From Fuerstiella marisgermanici (GTDB taxonomy: Bacteria; Planctomycetota; Planctomycetia; Planctomycetales; Planctomycetaceae), in assembly GCF_001983935.1 (NCBI RefSeq), contig NZ_CP017641.1, positions 6,295,001 to 6,359,000 of the forward strand: a stretch of DNA of 64,000 nt. Direction: 5' to 3'. A program made the translations under genes and the position numbers. Numbering within the stretch: the first letter of the stretch is position 1; every line of letters begins with the position of its first letter. The notes under the pieces are model-generated. The model was not told the DNA's origin. It saw only the letters and a program-made list of their open reading frames with translations, and searched no databases. Below, in pieces: positions 35,246 to 45,180 of the stretch.

Positions 35246-36403
35246 ATGTCCGACCGAAAAGTCGTGGTCACCGGGACGTCCGTCACAACGGCACTCGGGA
35301 GCCACGTCCCTGATGTCTGGGATCGCCTGCGCAACGGTGATTCCGGACTTAGCTCGGCGCGATCGCCGCACGACTCAAAGTCAATCGGCGACACGCCCGC
35401 AATCAATCGACCGGCGGGGCGCATCCCTGATTTCGCCCCCGCCCGTCTTCTTTCGCTGGATCGTCGCAGCCTGCGACGTATGGACCGCTTCGTCCAACTG
35501 GCCATGATGGCGGCGGAAACGGCGTTCCATGATGCAGACCCCGTGCTGCAGCATCACCCGCCGCAACGCTGCGGTGTAATCATCGGCAGCTGCTTTGGTG
35601 GTGTGTCCACAATCGAAACTCAACACGAGCGGCAACGTGCGCGCGGGCCGGAACGAGTTTCCGCGTTTCTTATCCCATCGCTCATGATTAACGCGGCCAG
35701 TGGCAACGTGGCCGTGCATTGGGGTCTGAAGGGAATCAGCTTCGGACTAAGCGCGACTTGCGCGTCAGGCATCCAGGCGATCGGTACGGCCTATCGAATG
35801 ATTCGATCCGGGCAAGCCGACATGATGCTTTGCGGCGCCGCCGAAGCGCCGCTTTGCGATTTGGTCTTCGCGGGTCTTGAGGCCATGGATTCACCTTCGC
35901 GTCACGAGACTTTACGCCACCAGCGATGCGTTCCCGCCGAAGGTGCGGGGCTGCTAATACTGGAAGACTTCGACTCTGCCGCACGTCGAGGTGCCAACGT
36001 GATCGCGGAAGTCGTGGGCTACGGCCAGTCCTTTGGTAGCGTAACAACGACGACAGATCCGAACGGTGAAGTGCCCGGCCTGGCTCAGTCACTGCAGGCC
36101 GCTTTGACGGACGCGAATTGCGAACCGTCCCGTGTCGGCCAGATCGTGGCAGATGCGTGGCGTCCAGATCTTCACGAAGCTGACGCCGAAACAGACATCA
36201 GACACGTGCTGGGCAAGTCTGCAGGACTGCAGACTTGGAACCACCAACGGCAACTTGGCCATGCGTTCGGAGCCAGCGGGGCAATCAACGCCGCCTTGAC
36301 CGTGTACGCAATGCAACAGGAATGGCTGGCACCGAAAAGCAATGTGCTGGTTTGCAGTTCGGGTTTCGGCGGCCAGAACGCCGTCATCTGCCTGTTGCAG
36401 TAA
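35246..36403 (+). CDS. Divergent beta-ketoacyl-ACP synthase (KAS I/II family) with altered active site
   Basis: The 385-aa product has the two-half thiolase fold of FabF/FabB. The nucleophile Cys172 is kept in SATCASGIQAIG, as is the second histidine, His339, in LGHAFGASGAINA. The first catalytic histidine motif, normally HGTST, is replaced by AWRPD (Ala304 at the His position), and the Lys of the KSxxGH motif is replaced by Gln334. The usual DG-F-V-x-G-E-G-A-G is CVPAEGAGLL. A decarboxylating condensation would normally need both His, so it may be a loading, transfer or partner subunit, or use a different chemistry. It follows acpP by 22 bases. It is not a chain-length factor, because those lose the Cys. 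Confidence 0.85.
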   Translation: MSDRKVVVTGTSVTTALGSHVPDVWDRLRNGDSGLSSARSPHDSKSIGDTPAINRPAGRIPDFAPARLLSLDRRSLRRMDRFVQLAMMAAETAFHDADPVLQHHPPQRCGVIIGSCFGGVSTIETQHERQRARGPERVSAFLIPSLMINAASGNVAVHWGLKGISFGLSATCASGIQAIGTAYRMIRSGQADMMLCGAAEAPLCDLVFAGLEAMDSPSRHETLRHQRCVPAEGAGLLILEDFDSAARRGANVIAEVVGYGQSFGSVTTTTDPNGEVPGLAQSLQAALTDANCEPSRVGQIVADAWRPDLHEADAETDIRHVLGKSAGLQTWNHQRQLGHAFGASGAINAALTVYAMQQEWLAPKSNVLVCSSGFGGQNAVICLLQ

Positions 36404-36678
36404 ACCGTCGATGCCGAACTCCAGCTAGTCCCCATGAATGCCTGATGCAGTTTTCGCCACCAATATCGCCCGACAGGCCAGCACCCCATACGGCATGGCC
36501 AGCCAAGTATCCCCTAGGTCATGCTTGTCAAGTACCAACTGGTAAGTTCCCGACTAATTCGGATTGGCATGAAGAAATCCCTCCCCGGACATCACTAAAT
36601 CTGACGAAGTCCATATGCTGACTTGTGATTCCATACGATCATTCTTTCCCGAATTGGGCCATCTACGGGATTCAACTT

Positions 36679-37317
36679 ATGTCAGATCATAATCGCGCCG
36701 GACCCGATCCGGACTTTGTTGAACAGCTTCGAGCTGACGGAAGTCCCGCCATCCAAACATTCCTTACTCCCGCAGGGCACCCAGAGGTTATTAACCAGAC
36801 GATGCGACGCTTTATCGCCGATGGCTCATTGGCCAGCTGGGAAAAATTGTTTGACGCGAACGACTTCACACGGTGGCAGGAACTCATCACGTCTGCGCGG
36901 TCTGCTCAGATTCCGGTTTCCGGAGCATTTCGATTGCGCCGCTTCGATCAGGCCCTTCGGACGTTTGTGCTGCGAGCCGAGCCACGGTACAGCTCGCAGG
37001 GTGAATTTGTCGGCCATATTGTTTCCGGAATGGACATCACGGGGCTGGATGCCGCGTCGCAGCCCGCCGAAACTCAGGCTCCGGAGTTTCTCCTAGAAAG
37101 CGGCAGCACGGCTACGATGGCCAAAGGCTGGCATCAGCAACTTGTGAGTGTCTCGACAGTAATTTCCGGCTGCATCGATACCTTGCCGGATCTACTGCCG
37201 GAAGACCCCAACCCCAATTTGCAGCAAATTCTTGCGAGTCTGTACCAGGCCAATTCGCGACTACGAAAAACGGTTGCAGAATTGGCATTTGTGGCGAGAT
37301 CCGTCGACCACGCGTAG
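36679..37317 (+). CDS. PAS-like sensory protein without output domain
   Basis: From the ATG at 36679 the product is 212 aa. Residues about 50-130 resemble a PAS fold, ending in the typical exit FRLRRFDQALRTFVLRAEPRY...GHIVSGMDITGLD. The C-terminal 80 residues are helical and resemble a histidine-kinase-type dimerisation helix (WHQQLVSVSTVISGCI...), but no kinase, GGDEF or HTH domain follows. It could be a stand-alone sensor or degenerate kinase. A longer frame starts at 36625. It is transcribed toward the sulfatase gene 95 bases downstream; a link is not shown. Confidence 0.62.
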   Translation: MSDHNRAGPDPDFVEQLRADGSPAIQTFLTPAGHPEVINQTMRRFIADGSLASWEKLFDANDFTRWQELITSARSAQIPVSGAFRLRRFDQALRTFVLRAEPRYSSQGEFVGHIVSGMDITGLDAASQPAETQAPEFLLESGSTATMAKGWHQQLVSVSTVISGCIDTLPDLLPEDPNPNLQQILASLYQANSRLRKTVAELAFVARSVDHA

Positions 37318-37412
37318 CGGCGAAGGTCGTGTTGCTGGCGAATCGATCGCTTGTTCCGGGGTGCCGCTGAAGCTACAACGATGGCTTCCCAACGCCTCAC
37401 GGAACAACGACC

Positions 37413-38873
37413 ATGCTGCACAAAATCGTCTTCGCTGCCTGCATTTTTATAACCGCAACAGCAACCGGAATAGCTGACCAGGCGGACTCACGCCCACCCA
37501 ACTTCATCCTGATCTTTTGCGACAACCTCGGCTACGGCGACATCGAACCGTTCGGTTCGACCGTGCATCGGACGCCACACCTGAATCGCATGGCAAAGGA
37601 AGGTCGCCGGTTTACCCACTTTTGCGTTACCGCTGGCGTGTGCACGCCGTCGCGAGCGTCCATTATGACGGGCTGTTATTCTCAGCGAGTCGGCATGCAT
37701 CAAAACCCACGCGACGGGCACGTGTTGCGACCGGTTTCGCCTTACGGACTCAATCCTGACGAAATCACGATTGCCGAAGTTCTGAAACAACGCGGCTACA
37801 AGACAGGCATCTTCGGCAAATGGCACCTCGGTGATCAGCCGGAATTCCTGCCAACTCGCCAGGGCTTCGACCGTTTCTTCGGCATCCCCTACAGTGACGA
37901 CATGACTCGCGAGGTCGGCCAGAGAATCGGCGAACGCCTGTCGGGCAATGACTGGCCCGAATTGCCGTTAATGGAAGGCGAAAAAGTCATTGAAGCACCC
38001 GTCGATCGCGACTATTTAACAAAACGCTGCACCGAAGAAGTGCTGACGTTTATCGAGAAGCACAACGACGAGCCGTTTTTCATCTACTTTCCTCAATGCA
38101 TGCCGGGCAGCACAAGCGCACCGTTTGCCAGTCCGGAATTCAAAGGCAAGAGCAAAAACGGACCGTGGGGCGATTCGATTGAAGAGATCGACTGGTCGAC
38201 GGGGCAGATTCTGGACAAACTTGTCGAACTGGACATCGACGAAAACACACTGGTTATCTGGCTTTCCGATAACGGAGCCCCGTTGGCGAAGGACATGTCC
38301 AATCCACGGCGAGGTTCAAACCGCCCACTGTTTGGACGCGGTTACACAACATCCGAAGGCGCATTCCGCTCGCCCACCCTGGCGTGGTGGCCGAAACATG
38401 TGAGTCCAGACACGACGTGTACCAAGCTGGCGACGACGATGGATTTTCTACCCACGTTTGCGAGTCTTGCCGGCGAGCCGATCGACCACAAGGTGGACGG
38501 GCATGACATCCGCACTCTGCTTGTCGGTGACGCGAATGCGGAAAGCCCTTACGCGGCATTCTATTATTATTATCTGGACCAGCTTCAGGCGGTCCGCAGC
38601 GGCCCCTGGAAATTGTTTCTGCCGGTCGACGACTTCGTGCGGCATCCGCACTTCAAGCGAGGCGAGCCCACGCATCCGCTACTGTTTAATCTGGAAGACG
38701 ACATTGGCAGCGAGCGCAATGTTGCATCGCAACATCCGGACATCGTCGAGAGGCTAACTGGGCTGGCCGAAGCTGCGCGGACAGATCTGGGAGACGTTGG
38801 CGTTACAGGGTCTGGCCAGCGGCCGCCCGGTCATCGCACCGGCCAGCCACCAGAGGCTCAAGTGGCGCGTTGA
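37413..38873 (+). CDS. Exported type I sulfatase (arylsulfatase family)
   Basis: The 486-aa product has a signal peptide (about 1-21, ending GIA) and the type I sulfatase fold. The sulfatase signature C-T-P-S-R at residues 77-81 carries Cys77, to be converted to formylglycine. FGKWHLG and the metal-site block FCDNLGYGD (Asp37; the usual DD is DN) are present, as is the second metal site WLSDNGAP. Such enzymes desulfate algal polysaccharides or glycosaminoglycans in the periplasm and are strongly expanded in marine planctomycetes. The exact substrate cannot be read. No formylglycine-generating enzyme is in the window. It ends six bases before a convergent gene. Confidence 0.95.
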   Translation: MLHKIVFAACIFITATATGIADQADSRPPNFILIFCDNLGYGDIEPFGSTVHRTPHLNRMAKEGRRFTHFCVTAGVCTPSRASIMTGCYSQRVGMHQNPRDGHVLRPVSPYGLNPDEITIAEVLKQRGYKTGIFGKWHLGDQPEFLPTRQGFDRFFGIPYSDDMTREVGQRIGERLSGNDWPELPLMEGEKVIEAPVDRDYLTKRCTEEVLTFIEKHNDEPFFIYFPQCMPGSTSAPFASPEFKGKSKNGPWGDSIEEIDWSTGQILDKLVELDIDENTLVIWLSDNGAPLAKDMSNPRRGSNRPLFGRGYTTSEGAFRSPTLAWWPKHVSPDTTCTKLATTMDFLPTFASLAGEPIDHKVDGHDIRTLLVGDANAESPYAAFYYYYLDQLQAVRSGPWKLFLPVDDFVRHPHFKRGEPTHPLLFNLEDDIGSERNVASQHPDIVERLTGLAEAARTDLGDVGVTGSGQRPPGHRTGQPPEAQVAR

Positions 38874-38879
38874 AAAGAA

Positions 38880-39509
38880 TCAGCGTTCAACACGCAGGAT
38901 CGCGGCAGCGTCGCGAATGGACGAGTCGCGCCAAAGTGCGCGTTCTACAATCGCGCTGGGAGTTCGGCCGGTTTGTTGAAAGCCTTTCAAAATCGTGACC
39001 ATCGCTTTCGAAAGTCGAAGCTGCACCCGAACTTTCGCCGACGCACGCGATGTTGACACTTTCGCCGCTGACTGTGTAGCGGGGCGGAGCATAGAAGTCA
39101 CTTGCGAGGAATGCGCTAACCCGGACCGATCGTTGGCACGCTGTCGTTGCGTATTGGTGTTTGAACGTGCACTGGACCTGCGCCGTTGCGACTTCGCCGC
39201 AGCATGTCTGTCGGAATCGCCCGTGACACGGATTGCCGCAAGACACGCCCGCGCATCTTCCAGTAGTTGATCTTCCAGCGTATCGGCAGTCACGCAAAAC
39301 CGCCCGGACTGCTCGGCAGCCGACGGAACCGCCTCTGAAGTGGCCGTTGTCGACGCAAACTCGCGGAGTTGCTCTGCGGGGTGCATGCGAATCACGCGGC
39401 CGTCGCGAGTTCGGCGAACGTTCTGACAGTGCTGGCGGATGCCAGGCAATTGCGGTTCGCGAGAGTGCCGCCTTTTAGCGGGCGACGTTGAGGCAGATTG
39501 TTTCGGCAT
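38880..39509 (-). CDS. Hypothetical basic protein with possible ribbon-helix-helix C-terminus
   Basis: The product is 209 aa from the ATG at 39509 (MPKQSASTSPAKRRH). The N-terminal 150 residues are Ser/Arg/Ala/Thr-rich and probably disordered. The last 50 residues, with the pattern V-R-V-Q-L-R-L-S-K followed by two helices (TILKGFQQTG, SAIVERALWRD), resemble a ribbon-helix-helix DNA-binding unit. This is a weak structural guess. A longer start at 39572 is possible. No ribosome site is convincing, so the gene itself is moderately supported. Confidence 0.5.
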   Translation of the reverse strand: MPKQSASTSPAKRRHSREPQLPGIRQHCQNVRRTRDGRVIRMHPAEQLREFASTTATSEAVPSAAEQSGRFCVTADTLEDQLLEDARACLAAIRVTGDSDRHAAAKSQRRRSSARSNTNTQRQRANDRSGLAHSSQVTSMLRPATQSAAKVSTSRASAKVRVQLRLSKAMVTILKGFQQTGRTPSAIVERALWRDSSIRDAAAILRVER

Positions 39510-40140
39510 GATCACATCTGAACTTTCCGGCGGCGATCCTGTTGCGAAGAGACCAACTACAGCGTCACCCATTCAGGTGCTCGCTCAGAATCCGTTCCGG
39601 AAGGTGCGACGCTGAGGGGTTCGAAAAAATTCGAGTTCAGACGTCTGTGAGGAATCGGAATTCAAAGTCCAACACCCACCTCTGAATACTTTCGGCAGGT
39701 TCTGCCGGTCACTTGAGGAAAAACGCCCAGTGCCAAACCACGGACGTCTAACTGGACAGTGCCATGTTGGTGCGAATGGTAACCCGAAGTGTAAGCGAGG
39801 GATCGAGTTGCGACGAATCCCTCGCTTACGCATCGGGTTACCCAAAACACGGCCCAACGACCAAAGGTGGCGCTGTCCAGCTAAGGCTTGTCGTTCCAAA
39901 ATCCTGGCCAGCCGAGTGCTGTGGAATATCGCTTTCTCCAGCGGCGCATGTACTCAAAACGACGACGGTTGTCGCGGTTTCGATTTCACAAAGATACGGT
40001 AATTCAACCGCCATGGTTGCCATAAATGTCACAGGGGGAACGATTTGCGCGCAACCGGCAAAATCGGCACGTACTTCGCATTGGTGGATGGCAGGGACCT
40101 TGTTTTAAGGTTTCCAAGACAGGAACCGAGGAGAACGAAA
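39510..40140. other. Intergenic region containing a long palindromic repeat
   Basis: About 630 bases without a supported gene. It contains the long palindrome at 39779-39843, reported separately. Short frames through it encode Arg/Ser-rich peptides typical of translated repeats. GAGGAGAA before 40141 is the ribosome site of the next gene. Confidence 0.55.
39779..39843. repeat. Long REP-like palindrome (GTAACCCGA...TAAGCGAGGGAT)
   Basis: Arms of 26 bases (39779-39804 and 39818-39843) pair at 24 positions around a 13-base loop. The arm contains TAACCCGAAGTGTAAGCGAG. From memory, intergenic repeats with this core and their misannotated peptides (SVSEG...LAYASGY) are widespread in planctomycete genomes. 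It lies between convergent or unrelated genes and has no T run. Confidence 0.8.
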
Positions 40141-40476
40141 ATGAAGAAGAAGTTACTAGTGGCGGCCTGTGCACTGCTCGCGTTCGGCGCGCTCGGTGTA
40201 GGCAGCAACGAAGCCGCAGCTCAATGCGGCTACGGTGGTGGTTATGGCGGCGGGTTCGGTGGTGGATACGGCTATTCAGCACCGCGGCGGTCGTCGTTTA
40301 GTATCGGCATCGGCTATAGCAGTGGCTATCGAGGCTCAAGCTACTACCATGGTGGTGGCGGCTATGGGCGCGGCCGAGGTCACTACGACTACCATCCGAC
40401 AACTGTCATCCGCCATCGGAATCACTACCACGTGAATCCGGGGCACTACCACTTCCATCGTGGTCGCCACTTCTAA
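40141..40476 (+). CDS. Small exported Gly/Tyr/His-rich protein
   Basis: The 111-aa product has a signal peptide (MKKKLLVAACALLAFGALG..., about 1-27, ending AAA), followed by a Gly/Tyr-rich stretch (GYGGGYGGGFGGGYGY) and a His/Arg/Tyr-rich C-terminus (HRNHYHVNPGHYHFHRGRHF). The last part could bind metal ions. No family recognised. The ATG at 40141 is preceded by GAGGAGAACGAA; the longer frame from 40045 is rejected because it hides the signal peptide. A terminator follows 24 bases after the stop. Confidence 0.82.
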   Translation: MKKKLLVAACALLAFGALGVGSNEAAAQCGYGGGYGGGFGGGYGYSAPRRSSFSIGIGYSSGYRGSSYYHGGGGYGRGRGHYDYHPTTVIRHRNHYHVNPGHYHFHRGRHF

Positions 40477-40500
40477 GCCCCAGGCGCCCAGAACCCACCA

Positions 40501-40531
40501 GCTCGGCTTTTCCAAAAAGCCGGGCTTTTTT
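40501..40531 (+). terminator. Rho-independent terminator
   Basis: An 11-bp stem GCTCGGCTTTT/AAAAGCCGGGC (one T-G wobble) with a 3-base loop is followed by six T. It ends the small exported-protein gene and has the GCCCGGC-type stem. Confidence 0.88.
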
Positions 40532-40732
40532 CATGCGCCGCGCGTACACCGGAGCAGAATCCGGGTACATCGCACTCGGAATGCAGACGGACTATTCATT
40601 TGACGGTCCCCTGGGACAGCCTTATCTTCACACAATCGGCACGGTCAATCGGACGGGCCACGACCATTATTGTCGATGTGCAGATGACAAAGTCTGTCTT
40701 TCCCAAAACGATAGCAAATAGAAATCGGAATA

Positions 40733-41206
40733 ATGCTCGGAGAGCTAAACCCTTGCGGCGGCGGCGATGTCATTGGGCTGACGGAAGAACGAATGGTGGT
40801 CGGCCGTCGTTCTAATTGCGACATTACTCTGCGGTTTAACAACGTATCTAACCAGCACTGTGAGCTGGAATTTCGCAGTGGCTACTGGTTCGCCAAAGAC
40901 CTGGGCAGCAGCAACGGCACTCAGGTGAACGGCATTGAACTGGATATCGAACCCAAGTGCGTTTTGCCGGGTGACGAAATTATGTTTGCCACTCACGCCT
41001 ATCACATCAACTACAGCGTGGATGCCGATGCCAAACTGCCCGAAGAAGAAAACCCGCTCGAAATGAGCCTCATGGAAAAAGCGGGCCTGCAGTCACGCCG
41101 ACGGGACACCAACCTCAACGAACCAGCACGTCAGTCCAGCTCACGCAGTAAGCGGCGTTCCAGCCCCAGAGACGAGTTCCTTATCGCCTGGTTCCCCGAA
41201 GAATAG
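40733..41206 (+). CDS. Stand-alone FHA domain protein
   Basis: The 157-aa product has one forkhead-associated domain (about residues 12-95) with the conserved phosphothreonine-binding residues: VGRRSNCDITL (Gly23, Arg24, Ser26 region), VSNQHCELEF and DLGSSNGTQVNG. A basic, Ser/Arg-rich tail of about 60 residues follows. FHA proteins read phosphothreonine marks set by Ser/Thr kinases, abundant in planctomycetes; no kinase is in the window. No strong ribosome site precedes the ATG. A short 11-base tandem repeat follows the stop (41257-41285). Confidence 0.9.
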   Translation: MLGELNPCGGGDVIGLTEERMVVGRRSNCDITLRFNNVSNQHCELEFRSGYWFAKDLGSSNGTQVNGIELDIEPKCVLPGDEIMFATHAYHINYSVDADAKLPEEENPLEMSLMEKAGLQSRRRDTNLNEPARQSSSRSKRRSSPRDEFLIAWFPEE

Positions 41207-41323
41207 CCAGGCCGGGCCGGTACGCACCGGCGGGCGGTTGGCGTGGCGAGCTTGGTGAGCGGAGTGAGAGCGGAGTGAGAGCGGAAGCGCCGGCGTTGGG
41301 TCCCGGGGCACGCAGACGTGTGG

Positions 41324-42022
41324 TTATGTTTCGTCGACGGTGGAATCGGCTGCGTCAGCTGTTGGCTCAGTCGGCTGCTGCATGTACCGTCGCACAGGTA
41401 GCAAAGCGGTAGCCTTCATCAGGCGACCTGCGGAATGCACGAGGTTGCTACCAGCGTCGTTGAAGAACGTGAATGCGAAGACGATTAGACAGGCCGAAAA
41501 CGAGAGCAGGCCGGTGCGCAATCCAGATCGTGTAGCGAGACTCATGATGAATCCGTGGTATGGCGGCTGATTCGGAGTGTTTGGTCGATCAACCGCTTCG
41601 TCCGCCGTGTAGCCAAACAGCAGGTTGCCGCTGACGGGAATGAATTCTTCGTTGTCGCTGACTTTCGGCTTCGACAAGCCCGCGAGGCGCTGTACGAATT
41701 CCGGATCCGTTTTCAAAGCTACTTCGACTCGTTCCAGATAGTCGACGTCGTCTTCCAAAGCGATCATCCGTTCGGCGTTGAGACGGTATTCATGCCGCAC
41801 CCGATTCCACACGGCAAATTTAGGTGCCAAAGCGACCACGGCATACACGCTGGCTGACACTAACAACGCAAACCAGAAACACAGCGACACCGCCCAGGAA
41901 GCTGCACCGTCAGCCGGCTGCGCGATCGTTTGATCGGCGTCAGTGGCGAGTGTTTCAGTTTCGGACGGTGGATCCAGCATAAAGTTCGACGCGTTTTTTT
42001 TTGACGGTATTTGACGCTGCAC
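41324..42022 (-). CDS. Two-helix membrane protein with coiled coil, unknown function
   Basis: The 232-aa product has a membrane helix near residues 43-67 (AVSLCFWFALLVSASVYAVVAL), then a heptad-like helix (YRLNAERMIALEDDVDYLERVEVALKTD, about 79-106), reminiscent of FtsB/DivIC-type proteins, and a second membrane helix at about 172-192. The FtsB resemblance is only in layout. It lies downstream of eno but a terminator separates them. A start at the ATG of MLDPPSE (14 codons in) is possible. Confidence 0.6.
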   Translation of the reverse strand: MQRQIPSKKNASNFMLDPPSETETLATDADQTIAQPADGAASWAVSLCFWFALLVSASVYAVVALAPKFAVWNRVRHEYRLNAERMIALEDDVDYLERVEVALKTDPEFVQRLAGLSKPKVSDNEEFIPVSGNLLFGYTADEAVDRPNTPNQPPYHGFIMSLATRSGLRTGLLSFSACLIVFAFTFFNDAGSNLVHSAGRLMKATALLPVRRYMQQPTEPTADAADSTVDET

Positions 42023-42083
42023 GACGTTCGCCTGGTCAGGCTGATGACGTCAGTTCGCCATTCAGTCTGCTCATCGCGAAAAA

Positions 42084-42114
42084 GAAGCCCGGCCTTTTCA
42101 AAAAGCCGGGCTTC
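42084..42114 (-). terminator. Rho-independent terminator of eno (GAAGCCCGGC type)
   Basis: A 15-base stem GAAGCCCGGCCTTTT/AAAAAGCCGGGCTTC with one mismatch; on the minus strand it is followed by TTTTTC. It lies about 100 bases past the eno stop. The stem repeats that at 14525 and 33361. Confidence 0.85.
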
Positions 42115-42217
42115 GAACTCAATTCTTGATCGCTGCGACGAACGGGAGTACCGCCGGCGCTTTAGCTTTCAAAGCGTCAAACGCCCACCACGCCTATCGG
42201 CTGGCGGGCCGTCCCGC

Positions 42218-44778
<2,561 letters not shown>

Positions 44779-45180
44779 GTCAATCTGAACTTCAGAATAA
44801 CGGCGTCCGCCGGTGACCGGAAAAATCTGGAATGGATCGGGCACCATAGCAACCGCAGGCCGCTCCTGAAAACGCGAGCCGCGTTGGGCACGTGCTAATT
44901 CGCACATTCGAGAGCCGGATTCCGACCCGAAGTGAGGGCGTTTTCCTCCATTTTCTGCCCTCAGACGGCGGCCGCTGGCCACGGTCACCAAGCGTGTGCC
45001 GACCGAAGATGGCAAGGCGTGCCGTTCTACCATCCCACCCCAACTCGCCTACCACGCCAATCGCGCGCCGGTGACTTCTGGCCGCTTGACCACGGCGGAT
45101 GCGTTCGGTAGCTTCTCCGAGCCGCTGGCGAGCACCTGCCAGCGGCTTTTTTGCTTTAAAAAACTGAACGAAACGAAGTC
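44779..45180. other. Divergent intergenic region and purH leader
   Basis: This gap of 402 bases separates the aminotransferase gene from purH. No protein gene is supported. A strong terminator-like hairpin lies at 45120-45152, only 28 bases before purH, so the purH transcript has a leader that can fold into a terminator (see separate entry). Confidence 0.55.
45120..45152 (+). terminator. Terminator-like hairpin in the purH leader (possible attenuator)
   Basis: A perfect 10-bp stem AGCCGCTGGC/GCCAGCGGCT with an 8-base loop is followed by six T. The nearest upstream gene points the other way, so there is no plus-strand gene for it to end; purH starts 28 bases downstream. A competing pairing of ACGGCGG (about 45092-45098) with CCGCTGG is possible. 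ZTP riboswitches control purH in other bacteria, but I do not see a clear ZTP core here. Confidence 0.75.

Noticed and set aside
41257-41285. Tandem repeat of an 11-base unit GAGCGGAGTGA (about 2.6 copies)
   Set aside because: Too short and few copies to call an element; mentioned only with the FHA gene.
44779-45033. Upstream extension of the aminotransferase frame
   Set aside because: The extra 85 residues have no similarity to class V aminotransferases, which begin near the ATG at 44778.
44985-45180. ZTP (pfl) riboswitch upstream of purH
   Set aside because: The location is right, but I could not identify the conserved core; only the terminator hairpin is supported.
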